A stretch of DNA of 64,000 bases from Methylobacter sp. (GTDB taxonomy: Bacteria; Pseudomonadota; Gammaproteobacteria; Methylococcales; Methylomonadaceae). Under the pieces are notes generated by a model. The model worked only from the letters and a program-made list of their open reading frames with translations. It searched no databases and had not been told where the DNA came from. Location of the stretch: NCBI RefSeq assembly GCF_023227905.1, contig NZ_JALOCF010000006.1:62001-126000 (forward strand), given 5' to 3'. Position 1 is the first letter of the stretch, and every line of letters begins with the position of its first letter. Of this stretch, positions 16,575-26,151 are shown piece after piece. A program made the position numbers and the translations under genes.

Positions 16575-18947
16575 ATGAACAAGTATCTACTATTACTGGG
16601 AATAACGTATTTAGGCTGCGGAGTTGCGGCAGAACCAAGCAAGACTAAAACTACAGATAAGCAGGCCCAGACAAAAAGCGACAAATATCAGGGCGCGGAC
16701 ATGGTCACTTTCGGGACTTCAACCGATAGAACATTTCCGGATACCGCCAAGGCAACGCCGACCTATACAATTGATAAAACGGATGTTGAAACTAAGGTTA
16801 ACGCCACAACGGTTGAGGATACTATCCGATACGCTCCCGGCGTATTGATACGAAAGCGTTTTATGGGCGATCCGAATGGCAACTTGGGTATTCGCTCTTC
16901 AAATACCTTTCAAACAGCGCACAGCATGGTTTACGCCGACGGCATGCCGTTGCATAACCCCTTGCGCACCACGTTTAACGGGGCTCCCAGATGGTCGATG
17001 GTGTCTCCGAGCGAAGTTGAATCCACGGAAGTGCTTTACGGGCCGTTCTCATCGCAATACAGCGGCAACTCGATGGGCGGCGTAATTAACCTGAATACTA
17101 AAATGCCGGAAAAATTTGAAGCCCAAATGGACGCCACCGGCATGTTCCAGGATGTGCATCGGTCAGGACGTAATGAAACTTTAACGGGCTATAAAACCTT
17201 TATTTCTGCCGGGGACCGGATCGATAGATTCAGCGTTTGGGCCTCCTATAACCGTTTTGAAAACGAAGGCCAGCCGCAGACCATCAATGCCGCCGCTTTA
17301 ACCAGGGCCGCAGGCGGAACGCCAATCACCGGCGGTGAAGGCTATCAAACAACGACGGAAGCGCCGTCGATTGCCTACGGTGACATCGGCGTTGCCCAGC
17401 AAACGACGGACTTATTCAAAGCCAAATTCGCTTATGACTTTACCGAAGAGCTGCAAGGACGCTTTACCATTGCCTATGAAGACCGGGTAGGAAAAGTTGA
17501 CGACCCGAACACTTTATTAAGAGATGCGGCAGGCAACAGAGTATGGGGAGGCGCCACCGCAGCAGGGCTGTCAGCCAACCAAAACTACAGAACTGCCGAT
17601 GGACAACGCTTTGCCGTTCCCGGCTCGGTTTTCTCGGTCAGCGACTCGGAGCGCCAGGCGTTAAACTACGGACTGGGCTTGAAAGGCAAAATCTCGGATA
17701 ACTGGAGTATCGACACCACCGCCAGCTATTACGACGCCTTCAAGGATAGAACCATCAGTTCAACTCTCAATCCCAATCACCCGCTAAACCGAAACAGAGG
17801 CCAGATTTCCGATGAAAAACCCTGGTGGGCCACTTACGACCTGAAGCTGGCGACCGATAACTTCATGGGCAGGAAAGATTTATCCTTTATGGGCGGCTAT
17901 CAGTTTAACCATGCCAGTCTGAATCTGGATGTTTATGACAGCAATGATTACCGGGCTGGATCTGTTGGGGCTAAAACCAACGACAGCGGCGGCGCCACTC
18001 AAACCAACAGCGCTTTTTCGCAGCTGGAATGGCGGTTTCTTCCCGATTGGAGCGTAATGGCCGGTGGACGATTTGATCATTGGCAAGCGCTTGACGGCCA
18101 TGTTTACAATTTCACAAATGCCAATCCTAGCTTGAGAGTACAGAACTACGCAGACCGCGACGCCTCCCGTTTTTCGCCTAAAGCGTCGCTCGAATATTCG
18201 CCTGACAAATGGACTTTCCGCTATTCGTTTTCCAAAGCCTATCGATTCCCGATTGCCGAAGAAATGTTCGCCAGCTTATCCAGGCTTAACAGCACGACTT
18301 TTGCTGCTCCCGGTTTAGGACCTGAGGCGGGTTACTTCCATAACTTTATGACCCAGTACGATATTCCCAGAGGTTATGTTCGCGCCAATTTCTTTTTTGA
18401 CCAAATCAACAATGAAATCAACAGCACCCAGGTCACCGTTAACGGCCAGACGACAACAACTTTTCAGCCAATCGACCAAACCGAGGCTGTCGGCGTTGAT
18501 TTAACTTATCAACAGTATGAGGTCTTTGACCTGCCTATCGATTTAATGGCGAACACCACCATAATGGATAAGCAGATTACCAAGCACAATCCTATCGGGG
18601 TTAACAGCGTCAACTACACCGGCAAAGAATGGGACCGCATACCGCAACTGCAAATCAACGGCTCGGCAACTTATCATATTACGCAGCCATGGGATGCGTC
18701 GGTGGGCGTGCGTTACCGCAGCGACTCGTTTCAAACCTTGGCCAATACCGATACGGCGGCCAACGTGATGGGCGGTACCGATGAGTCAACTTTTGTCGAT
18801 TTGAAAACCACTTACAGGCTGCCGATTAATCCCAAACTGAAAAGCACCATCTCAGCGGGGATTGATAATGTTTTTGATGCCAATGCCTTTGAAAACCATC
18901 CTTACCCGCAACGCACCTATTTTATTAGTGCATCGCTGAAATATTAA
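16575..18947 (+). CDS. TonB-dependent outer-membrane receptor (first of a pair)
   Basis: About 790 residues from the ATG at 16575, chosen because it gives a signal peptide (MNKYLLLLGITYLGCGVAA). The frame opens 31 codons upstream without one. A plug domain follows (VEDTIRYAPGVLIRKR, VYADGMPL, EVLYGPFSSQYSGNSMGG), then a 22-strand barrel ending in an aromatic residue (TYFISASLKY). It imports a scarce ligand, such as a metal complex, using TonB energy. The paralogue at 19038 and the TonB-ExbBD genes at 23.7 kb belong to the same block. Substrate not deducible. A copper or iron complex is possible. Confidence 0.9.
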   Translation: MNKYLLLLGITYLGCGVAAEPSKTKTTDKQAQTKSDKYQGADMVTFGTSTDRTFPDTAKATPTYTIDKTDVETKVNATTVEDTIRYAPGVLIRKRFMGDPNGNLGIRSSNTFQTAHSMVYADGMPLHNPLRTTFNGAPRWSMVSPSEVESTEVLYGPFSSQYSGNSMGGVINLNTKMPEKFEAQMDATGMFQDVHRSGRNETLTGYKTFISAGDRIDRFSVWASYNRFENEGQPQTINAAALTRAAGGTPITGGEGYQTTTEAPSIAYGDIGVAQQTTDLFKAKFAYDFTEELQGRFTIAYEDRVGKVDDPNTLLRDAAGNRVWGGATAAGLSANQNYRTADGQRFAVPGSVFSVSDSERQALNYGLGLKGKISDNWSIDTTASYYDAFKDRTISSTLNPNHPLNRNRGQISDEKPWWATYDLKLATDNFMGRKDLSFMGGYQFNHASLNLDVYDSNDYRAGSVGAKTNDSGGATQTNSAFSQLEWRFLPDWSVMAGGRFDHWQALDGHVYNFTNANPSLRVQNYADRDASRFSPKASLEYSPDKWTFRYSFSKAYRFPIAEEMFASLSRLNSTTFAAPGLGPEAGYFHNFMTQYDIPRGYVRANFFFDQINNEINSTQVTVNGQTTTTFQPIDQTEAVGVDLTYQQYEVFDLPIDLMANTTIMDKQITKHNPIGVNSVNYTGKEWDRIPQLQINGSATYHITQPWDASVGVRYRSDSFQTLANTDTAANVMGGTDESTFVDLKTTYRLPINPKLKSTISAGIDNVFDANAFENHPYPQRTYFISASLKY

Positions 18948-19037
18948 CCGCAACACGAAAGATAGCTGATTGATCAGCACAAGGGTGTGCATCCTTCAGA
19001 CGCGGCACCTTAAATAATAATAAATTACGAGGATTCT

Positions 19038-21455
19038 ATGACACATTCCAAACCGCCATATCCGCTTGATCCCAAGCGCGCTTTAATCTGCATGCTGATA
19101 TTAGCCAGCCCTTTCGCTGCGGCTGAAACCAAGCAAAACGTTGATGGAAAAAAAGCCCCGGCCGATAAATCCAAAGCGGTAATGGCGGATATGACGGTAA
19201 CGGAAAAAATAAAGCCTACTGCCAAGGAAACATACAAGCTTCCGACAACGACAGAGAGCGTTACCAGCGAAAAAATCGACAACACCATCAATGCCATGAC
19301 TGCCGAGGATACTATTAAATATTTGCCCAGCATTCAGGTGCGCAAACGCTATATCGGCGATACCAATGCGCCGGTGGGTTGGCGTACTTCCGGCACCAGC
19401 CAGAGCGCCCGCGGCTTGATTTATGCCGACGGCATCATGCTGTCTTCTTTGCTGGGTAATAACAACGGCAATACCGGCTCACCGCGTTGGAATATGGTGT
19501 CGCCTTCGGAAATTGAACGGGTTGACGTGATGTACGGGCCGTTTTCGGCTGCGCATTCAGGCAATTCGATCGGTGGCGTGATCGACATCACTACAAAAAT
19601 GCCGGAAAAATTCGAGGCCGGTGGCGATATAAGATCGACTTGGCAGGATTACAGTTTCTACGGCAAGAAAAAGACCTTCGACAGCCAGGAGTATTCTTTC
19701 AATGTCGGTGATCGTTATAAAGACCTGTCGTTCCGTTTTGATGTCAGCCATCTGGATAGCCACAGCCAGCCTATCGCTTTTGTGAACCCTATTTCAACCG
19801 GTAATGCAACGGGTGCGGACACGGTAGTGACCGGGGCTATTGCAAACTCAAACCCGTACGGGGTTAACGCTCAAGTGCTGGGTGAGTCTGCACTCAATCA
19901 CACGGTGCAGGACAATTTCAAATGGAAGCTGGGCTATGACTTTACCCCGACCATACACGCGGCGTATACACTGGGATTATGGCAGAATGATGCTAATGCA
20001 GGATTCAACAGCTTCCTGCGCAATGCCAACACCGGCGCTGTCGTCAACAGCGGTAACGTTAATATTGGCGGAAGGCGCTACGCAGCCAATTTCGCAGAAA
20101 CCAGAGCCGAACAGATGCACTGGTCGCATGGCATGAATCTAAAATCCACTACCGGCGGCGTATTCGATTGGGATTTGTCGGGCAGCGTGGTCGATTACGG
20201 CACCGATCTGAGCCGCACGTCGACACAAACGCCTGCGCAAGCCGCTAACAACGGCGCCGGCAGGGTGACTAGTTTGACTGGAACCGGCTGGCATACCGCC
20301 GATGCCAAGGGGATATGGCGTCCCGGCGTTGATCTGCTGGGCAAGCACGAAGTGAGCTTTGGCTTTCACCATGATTTATACAATTTGGATAATCCGGTTT
20401 ATAACGCGACTAACTGGCAAACCAGCGATAGCGGCAGCATTTTTTCCGATTCACAAGGCAAGACCCAGACTGAGGGTTATTGGGCTCAAGACTCCTGGGA
20501 CTTTAACAAGGATTGGAATTTGGCTTTAGGCGGGCGTTTGGAAAACTGGCAGGCTTATGAGGGCTATAATGCAGCTACCGTTGGCGGAGCGCTTAGAACG
20601 CTTAATCAGGAAGACCGGAGTGAACTGGAATTTTCGCCCAAGGCCAAGTTGACCTGGAGACCTATGGATCGCGTACAAACAGGTTTAGCCATCGGCCAGG
20701 CCTATCGCTTTCCTACCGTAACAGAATTGTTTCAAACGACTACGACGACTGTGGGAGGGGTACAAACTATTGTTAATGGGAATCCCAACCTCAAGCCCGA
20801 GGAAGCGCTGTCTTCCGAACTTTCCGGGGAATATTTCCTGGATCAAGGCAAATTGCGCCTTAGCTTGTTCCAGGAGCGGATAAAGGACGCCATTTTTTCT
20901 CAGCAAACCATTTTATCTACCGGCGCTATTGCCAGCACGCCATCAAATGTTGGCGAAATTCAGACATACGGCGTCGAATTTGCGGGCGAAGCCAATGATG
21001 TCGGCATACAAGGGCTTGACCTTTACGGTACTGCCACTTGGGTTGATTCCGAAATTACCGAGAACGGTGCGGCAGATGCGGCCGCGGCAGCAGCAGGTTC
21101 GACTACAGCCAACCCCAACGCCAATCAGCCGTCAACCGGCAAACGCCAGCCCAGGGTTCCCGAGTGGCGCGCCAGTGCAACCGTTGCCTATCGTCCGATT
21201 GACAAGTTGACCACTTCGGTAAGCGGCCGTTACAGCAGTGCGCAATTTAGTCAACTGAACAACAGCGATATCAATGCAGAGACTTACGGCGGGGGCGGCG
21301 ACGCATACTTCATCGTCGATTTGAAAGCCAAATATCAATTCACCAAGCAGATCAGCGCTTCAGCGGGTATTGATAACGTCACTGATCAACAGGTCTGGTT
21401 GTTTCACCCTTTTCCATCGCGCACCTACTTTGCCGAGTTGAAGTATAATTATTGA
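19038..21455 (+). CDS. TonB-dependent outer-membrane receptor (second of a pair)
   Basis: An 805-residue receptor with signal peptide (cleavage near ASPFAAAET), plug and beta-barrel ending in an aromatic residue (FAELKYNY). The plug closely resembles the upstream receptor: both have ...EDTI.Y.P...RKR..GD, YADGI or YADGM, VSPSE.E, YGPFS, SGNS.GGVI and TKMPEKFEA. That indicates an old tandem duplication followed by divergence in the barrel. An alanine-rich loop (AADAAAAAAG) lies near residue 680. A strong ribosome site (ACGAGGA) precedes the ATG. It is followed by a clear terminator at 21475. Confidence 0.9.
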   Translation: MTHSKPPYPLDPKRALICMLILASPFAAAETKQNVDGKKAPADKSKAVMADMTVTEKIKPTAKETYKLPTTTESVTSEKIDNTINAMTAEDTIKYLPSIQVRKRYIGDTNAPVGWRTSGTSQSARGLIYADGIMLSSLLGNNNGNTGSPRWNMVSPSEIERVDVMYGPFSAAHSGNSIGGVIDITTKMPEKFEAGGDIRSTWQDYSFYGKKKTFDSQEYSFNVGDRYKDLSFRFDVSHLDSHSQPIAFVNPISTGNATGADTVVTGAIANSNPYGVNAQVLGESALNHTVQDNFKWKLGYDFTPTIHAAYTLGLWQNDANAGFNSFLRNANTGAVVNSGNVNIGGRRYAANFAETRAEQMHWSHGMNLKSTTGGVFDWDLSGSVVDYGTDLSRTSTQTPAQAANNGAGRVTSLTGTGWHTADAKGIWRPGVDLLGKHEVSFGFHHDLYNLDNPVYNATNWQTSDSGSIFSDSQGKTQTEGYWAQDSWDFNKDWNLALGGRLENWQAYEGYNAATVGGALRTLNQEDRSELEFSPKAKLTWRPMDRVQTGLAIGQAYRFPTVTELFQTTTTTVGGVQTIVNGNPNLKPEEALSSELSGEYFLDQGKLRLSLFQERIKDAIFSQQTILSTGAIASTPSNVGEIQTYGVEFAGEANDVGIQGLDLYGTATWVDSEITENGAADAAAAAAGSTTANPNANQPSTGKRQPRVPEWRASATVAYRPIDKLTTSVSGRYSSAQFSQLNNSDINAETYGGGGDAYFIVDLKAKYQFTKQISASAGIDNVTDQQVWLFHPFPSRTYFAELKYNY

Positions 21456-21474
21456 TGACTTAATAAGAAAAACA

Positions 21475-21503
21475 AAAGCCGGACTTGTTGCGAGTCCGGC
21501 TTT
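21475..21503. terminator. Terminator after the second receptor
   Basis: AAAGCCGGACT and its exact complement pair across seven bases. It is symmetrical, with A and T tracts on either side, and separates the receptor pair from the BNR lipoprotein gene. Confidence 0.75.
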
Positions 21504-21580
21504 GCTGCATAAAGGCTGGAAAGATATTACCGCCATTTTTCTTTATAATCCGGATCGACTCTTTAAATTTGGTGTAACCC

Positions 21581-22828
21581 ATGAAATCCCTAACCCCATT
21601 TCTATTTCTTGCAACGCTGGCCGTCTCGGGCTGTGCAAATGACCCGGCGGTAAAAACCGCAGACGATGCTAAGCACCAACACGTTAATGAGGCAAAAGGC
21701 GCTTGCGCCGATGCCGGTGCGCAGGCATCGAACCAATGCGCTGAAACAATAAGCGCCGCTTTTGACGGCAAGGGCGTGTTATGGATTACCTGGGCGAACA
21801 ATGATCATGTTTATGTGCAATCGTCGGACGATAAGGGGCTAAGCTTTACCGCACCGGTGATGGTCAACTCCGTTGCCGAGAAGATCGAAGCCAAAGGCGA
21901 ATACCGCCCGAAAATAAAGCCGGATGCCAAGGGCAACATTTATTTAAGCTGGACGCAAAAGCTGGAAGGCCGTCATAGCGGCCATATCCGTTTTAGCCGA
22001 TCAACTGACGGCGGACAGCATTTTTCCGCGCCGGTTACCGTCAACGATAATCTGGACAATATCGGCCACCGCTTTGACAGCATGGCGATCGGTAAAAACG
22101 GCGAAATTTTTATCGCCTGGCTGGATGCCCGCGACTTTGAAGAGGCAAAAAAAGCCGGTAAGAAATTTGAAGGAACTTCGCTGTATTACAGCTGGTCGGA
22201 CGATGGCGGTCAGCATTTTTATCCAAATAAAAGAATCGCCGCGCACACCTGCCAGTGCTGTCGGCTGGATACCTCGATAGCGCCGGACAACACCCCGGTC
22301 ATCACCTGGCGGCACGTTTTTGACGGCGGCATTCGCGATCATGGGCTGGTTAAATTCAGCGACTGGAATACTCCGGGCGATACCCATCGCTTAGGCAGGG
22401 ATAACTGGAAAATCGATGCCTGTCCGCATCACGGCCCCGGCCTGTCGATTTCCGATTCCGGTATTTACCATGCGGTATGGTTTAGCGGTTCTCCCGCCAA
22501 TCCAGGCCTGTTTTATGCCTATTCGACTGACGCAGGAAGGCATTTTTCCATGCCGGTTAATTTCGCTAAGGAAGGCGCAGGCCATCCGCATCTGCTGGCT
22601 TTAGGGGCGAAGGTTAATGTGGTTTGGCAGGAATTCGACGGCACCAATAATGTCATCAAGCTGATGAAATCCGCCGATGACGGCAAGACTTGGTCGAAGC
22701 CGGAAGTGATTGCGCAAACAGCCAAATCCGACGATCAGCCATTCCTGGTCAATGACGGGCAAAAGACCTATCTTTCCTGGAAAACGCAACACCAAGATTA
22801 CGGTTTAATATCAATCGATGAGAAATAA
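21581..22828 (+). CDS. BNR/sialidase-type beta-propeller lipoprotein with CxCC motif
   Basis: A 415-residue exported lipoprotein: signal peptide with lipobox LAVSGC (Cys18). The body has several Asp-box repeats (SSDDKGLSF, SRSTDGGQHF, SWSDDGGQHF, YSTDAGRHF, KSADDGKTW), the signature of sialidase-like propellers. The catalytic arginine triad of true sialidases is not recognisable, so sugar cleavage is doubtful. A cysteine cluster THTCQCC-like (Cys224, 226, 227) and CPHHG (Cys281) look suited to metal or disulfide chemistry. Position between TonB receptors and TonB-ExbBD suggests a role in ligand handling at the cell surface. Confidence 0.75.
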   Translation: MKSLTPFLFLATLAVSGCANDPAVKTADDAKHQHVNEAKGACADAGAQASNQCAETISAAFDGKGVLWITWANNDHVYVQSSDDKGLSFTAPVMVNSVAEKIEAKGEYRPKIKPDAKGNIYLSWTQKLEGRHSGHIRFSRSTDGGQHFSAPVTVNDNLDNIGHRFDSMAIGKNGEIFIAWLDARDFEEAKKAGKKFEGTSLYYSWSDDGGQHFYPNKRIAAHTCQCCRLDTSIAPDNTPVITWRHVFDGGIRDHGLVKFSDWNTPGDTHRLGRDNWKIDACPHHGPGLSISDSGIYHAVWFSGSPANPGLFYAYSTDAGRHFSMPVNFAKEGAGHPHLLALGAKVNVVWQEFDGTNNVIKLMKSADDGKTWSKPEVIAQTAKSDDQPFLVNDGQKTYLSWKTQHQDYGLISIDEK

Positions 22829-22887
22829 TCGCCAAAGCATGATGCGTACTTTATGCTTGTCCATTTTAACGATATAAACGTGCCCTT

Positions 22888-23544
22888 ATGGAAATTATTT
22901 ACTTTTTATTGCACTTGCTAAAAGACCCGCTGACGACGCTGCAAGATTTTCTGGCGCACTATGAGATGCTCACTTATGCGATCCTGGTCGCGATAATCTT
23001 TGTCGAAACCGGCTTAATCATCATGCCGTTGCTGCCTGGCGATTCATTGCTGTTTGCCGTGGGGCTGCTGGCGTCATCGACCGGTAAATTGGATATTCAA
23101 ATCATCATTCCGTTGCTGATTGGCGCGGCCTTGCTGGGCGATAATCTCAATCATTTCGTCGGCAAGCATTTCAGTAAGCTCGTGAAATCCCGTGAGAAAA
23201 TTTTGTTTTTTAAACGGGAATACATTACCCAAACCGAGGATTTCTACGAGAAACACGGCGGAAAAGCCGTTATCATGGCGCGCTTCGTGCCGATCATTCG
23301 CACCATTGCTCCTTTTGTGGCCGGCGCGGGCAGCATGAAGTACACGAAATACATCATTTTTTGCATCATCGGCGCCACATTATGGGTTAGCAGCATAACT
23401 TTGACGGGATATTTTCTCGGCTCGAATGAATGGGTCAAACACAATTTCGAAAAGATTGTATTAGGCATTGTTTTTGTGTCATTCATGCCGATGGTTTGGC
23501 ATTTTGTGAAAGCTAAATTGTTAAAGCAGCCTCAATCCATATAG
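22888..23544 (+). CDS. DedA/SNARE-associated family inner-membrane protein
   Basis: A 218-residue polytopic protein of the DedA (VTT domain) family: FVETGLIIMPLLPGDSLLF, LLGDNLNHFVGKHFS, and the hallmark MARFVPIIRTIAPFVAGAG with GATLWV. DedA proteins include undecaprenyl-phosphate and lipid translocases needed for envelope stability and proton-motive force. About five membrane segments are visible. It sits 59 bp after the BNR gene and 109 bp before tonB, perhaps only by proximity. Confidence 0.9.
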   Translation: MEIIYFLLHLLKDPLTTLQDFLAHYEMLTYAILVAIIFVETGLIIMPLLPGDSLLFAVGLLASSTGKLDIQIIIPLLIGAALLGDNLNHFVGKHFSKLVKSREKILFFKREYITQTEDFYEKHGGKAVIMARFVPIIRTIAPFVAGAGSMKYTKYIIFCIIGATLWVSSITLTGYFLGSNEWVKHNFEKIVLGIVFVSFMPMVWHFVKAKLLKQPQSI

Positions 23545-23653
23545 AGCTTGAATTTCTGTAATTATTATCGTGACCGTGCTAAGAAAAATACGGCGTTGCC
23601 CGGAATCTGAACATAACAGACGCACCATCGATGTTTAAAAGGTAAATATTCTT

Positions 23654-24454
23654 ATGTTTTTATTTAACAGTCATGAAGGCGATTTGGCCGGCCCGAATTT
23701 AAAATCTTCGGGGGATGAGGCAAGTACGTTAATGCAGAAAAAGCGATCATTGTTTATAGCCTTAACCGGAGAAGAAAACCCGCGCTTTATGGGGGGGTTA
23801 CTGTTGACTCTAGTGCTGCTGTTGCACATGGTGGCGATTATCTGGCTGTTAAAAGCAGACGAGCAGCCTAAAACCCCATCGTTGGTGATTATGGAGGTCT
23901 CGCTGGTTTCTGCACCGACTCAAAAAGCCGAAATTACGCCGCCGGCGCCACCAAAACCGGCACCGCCAAAACCTGAACCACCGAAAAAACAGCCTGTTAA
24001 ACAGCCGGTCAAGAAAAAAGCGCCGGTTATTCCCAAGCAGGCGGAGTTACCGAAACCCCAGGCTACTGCTGAAGAAAAGCCTGCGCCCGTTAATCCTGCG
24101 CCGGCACCTTCGGTTTCAGCGCCGCAAACTGTAAGTCGACCTGCTACTGCGCCGACGGTAGCGAAGAGCGAGCCGAGGATCAGCACCGGCGTCGTTCCAT
24201 TGGAGCGAGTCCCGCCGAAGTACCCGGCAAGGGCGGCTAGTCGTCATATCGAGGGCTGGGTTAAAATCGAGTTTACTATTACTACCGGCGGTGAAGTTGA
24301 AAATGCGGTAGTTGTTGAAGCGGAGCCCCCCGAAATCTTTGACGATGCTGCATTGAAGGCCATTAATCAATGGACCTTTAAAGAAAAGACAGTTAACGGT
24401 GTAGCGGTTGAACAGCGTGCTGTGCAGACGCTGCAATTTAAATTAACACAATAA
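23654..24454 (+). CDS. tonB: Energy transducer TonB
   Basis: A 266-residue protein with one N-terminal membrane anchor (GGLLLTLVLLLHMVAIIWLL, about 54-72), a Pro/Lys-rich periplasmic spacer (PPAPPKPAPPKPEPPKK...), and a C-terminal TonB domain (VPPKYPARAASRHIEGWVKIEF ... INQWTFKE). It carries proton-motive energy from ExbBD to outer-membrane receptors. The anchor is preceded by an unusually long cytosolic tail. The start may be at 23732 instead. It heads tonB-exbB-exbD. Confidence 0.93.
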   Translation: MFLFNSHEGDLAGPNLKSSGDEASTLMQKKRSLFIALTGEENPRFMGGLLLTLVLLLHMVAIIWLLKADEQPKTPSLVIMEVSLVSAPTQKAEITPPAPPKPAPPKPEPPKKQPVKQPVKKKAPVIPKQAELPKPQATAEEKPAPVNPAPAPSVSAPQTVSRPATAPTVAKSEPRISTGVVPLERVPPKYPARAASRHIEGWVKIEFTITTGGEVENAVVVEAEPPEIFDDAALKAINQWTFKEKTVNGVAVEQRAVQTLQFKLTQ

Positions 24455-24558
24455 TCGGTTCGCAACTTTATTAGGGTTGCCATTGGCCCTGCCTGGGCCA
24501 GTCAGCTTAATGGTTGCGGCCAGGGTTTCATTTTTAATTATTAAATAAGGAGAGGGGA

Positions 24559-25224
24559 ATGCCCCATCATATTTCACCCACCGTTATTATCGACGGTACT
24601 TTGTATACTTTAGTGGCCTTTTCTGTGGCGACATGGACGGTGATTCTTTTCAAAATCTGGCAATTCACCAAGAATAGCCACTATAACCGGCGCTTTAGCC
24701 AGGCATTTTGGGATGCGGCCACTCTGGATCAGGCAAAAGCCTTACCCGCAGAGGTAGCCAGAGGTCCGCAAGCGCGAATTGCACAACAAGGGTTTGCATG
24801 GATGAACGAAAGCCAGCAGTCTACCGGCAAGAGCCTTAAGTATCGCGGCATTCCGGATGAATTGCTGGAACATTCGCTGCTGGTGCAAATGCAGAAAGAG
24901 CAGCACTGTATGGAAGGCGGCCTGACCATGCTTGCCAGCATCGGTAGTACTGCGCCGTTTGTCGGCTTGTTCGGTACGGTGCTGGGTATCATGCATGCGA
25001 TGCACGAGATTACCGCCAGCGGTTCGACCAGCCTGGATGTGGTGGCCGGTCCGATCGGCGACGCTTTGGTCGCGACCGCCATCGGTATCGCGGTCGCGGT
25101 ACCTGCGGTGCTGGCGTATAACTTTTTCCTGCGTCAGGTCAAACAGCAACGTGCCGGCCTGGAAAACTTTGTCACCAGTTTTCTGCATGTCACCCCAAGC
25201 GCGAACGCTAGCGGTAAGGAGTAG
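24559..25224 (+). CDS. exbB: ExbB/TolQ-type proton channel subunit
   Basis: A 221-residue MotA/TolQ/ExbB family protein with three membrane segments (about residues 12-32, 120-145, 160-185). It has the conserved LASIGSTAPFVGLFGTVLGI and GPIGDALVATAIGIAVAVPAVLAYN. It forms the proton-conducting pentamer with ExbD that drives TonB. A ribosome site (AAGGAGAGGGG) precedes the ATG. Two bases separate it from exbD. Confidence 0.93.
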   Translation: MPHHISPTVIIDGTLYTLVAFSVATWTVILFKIWQFTKNSHYNRRFSQAFWDAATLDQAKALPAEVARGPQARIAQQGFAWMNESQQSTGKSLKYRGIPDELLEHSLLVQMQKEQHCMEGGLTMLASIGSTAPFVGLFGTVLGIMHAMHEITASGSTSLDVVAGPIGDALVATAIGIAVAVPAVLAYNFFLRQVKQQRAGLENFVTSFLHVTPSANASGKE

Positions 25225-25226
25225 AC

Positions 25227-25637
25227 ATGGCTTTTAAACCGCAATCGGAAGACGAAGGCGCGCTGAGCGAAATTAACGTCACGCCGCTGGTCGATGTGAT
25301 GCTGGTGCTGGTGATTATTTTGCTGGTGACTGCACCGCTACTGACGCAATCGGTGCATGTAACCCTGCCGAAAACCGCCGAGACCACGGCGGACACGAAA
25401 GAGCAACCGTTGCAATTGGGTGTCGATGCGCAAGGGGTTATCTCCCTGAACAAACTGCCTATAGCCGATTTGGCCGCACTGGAAGCAGCGTTGAAAGCTG
25501 AGCTTGTAAAAAATCCTGAAATTGCCTTGCATTTATATGCGGATCAAAATGTCGTTTATTCAAAAGTCGCGGAAGTCATGGCAACCGTACAGCATGCCGG
25601 GCTTACTAAAATAGCGTTCGTGACTGAAAAGCAGTAG
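25227..25637 (+). CDS. exbD: ExbD/TolR-type proton channel subunit
   Basis: A 136-residue partner of ExbB: short cytosolic N-terminus, one membrane helix with the conserved aspartate (INVTPLVDVMLVLVIILLVTAP), and a periplasmic domain. It starts two bases after exbB, with an SD (AAGGAG) in the exbB end. An inverted repeat 19 bp after the stop may terminate the operon. Confidence 0.93.
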   Translation: MAFKPQSEDEGALSEINVTPLVDVMLVLVIILLVTAPLLTQSVHVTLPKTAETTADTKEQPLQLGVDAQGVISLNKLPIADLAALEAALKAELVKNPEIALHLYADQNVVYSKVAEVMATVQHAGLTKIAFVTEKQ

Positions 25638-25655
25638 CGCAGTCTCCCCCACATA

Positions 25656-25697
25656 AAGCCACGAAGAAACGAGAAAAGCCCTGTATCTTCGTGGCTT
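25656..25697. terminator. CACGAAG-type palindrome after exbD
   Basis: AAGCCACGAAGA and its exact complement flank an 18-bp loop. It probably acts as a terminator for tonB-exbB-exbD and belongs to the dispersed CACGAAG palindrome family also seen at 37826, 54414 and 62031. Confidence 0.6.
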
Positions 25698-25709
25698 GCT
25701 AATGTTTTT

Positions 25710-25740
25710 GTATACACTCTGTATACACTCTGTATACAGT
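25710..25740. repeat. Short tandem repeat, 11-bp unit
   Basis: GTATACACTCT occurs twice followed by a partial third copy (GTATACAGT). Each unit contains the palindrome GTATAC. It lies in the 514-bp gap between exbD and kup. Confidence 0.7.
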
Positions 25741-25987
25741 TCTTTCATTGATTAGCTGTGCATAGGCTGGGAAATTTAGCCGCATCGCGCAAGGGCTGTT
25801 TGCCCATCGACTAAACATATATTAAAAATACCAATTTTTTTGACTGGAGCCCTAGGCCATCGTCATTCATCCTTTTCATCAGTTGGGCTCATCGTGTTGA
25901 GTGCCTTAATTCGGCTTGGCGATGATCAATTGGTGATGATCGTTACCGGTGGTAGCTTGACCGTGCCTAGTTCGTCGACGGGAGGCA

Positions 25988-26115
25988 TGGTTATGTCTAT
26001 CGACAAAAGCTATACTTTTGCGACGCACTTACATTTTCTGCCGGCAGTATTGGTCAACTTTTTAGGCTCTTTTTGCTTCTGGTATCTGCAATTCGAGGTC
26101 TTGCATTGGATATGA
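25988..26115 (+). CDS. Possible small membrane protein upstream of kup
   Basis: A 41-codon frame starting MVMSIDKSYTF after GGGAGGC, with one hydrophobic stretch (FLPAVLVNFLGSFCFWYLQF). The same frame can be extended to a TTG at 25840. It stops 36 bp before kup. It could be a genuine small membrane peptide or chance. No family recognised. Confidence 0.3.
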
Positions 26116-26151
26116 GCCTCGTCGATTCTTTAACTTAATTCAATATCTACT

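Noticed and set aside
21581..22828. True exo-alpha-sialidase
   Set aside because: Asp boxes are present, but the arginine triad and catalytic Tyr/Glu arrangement are not recognisable. Asp boxes occur in many non-sialidase propellers.
25710..25740. Short direct repeats as a CRISPR array
   Set aside because: The unit is 11 bp, contiguous, without spacers, and no cas gene is present.
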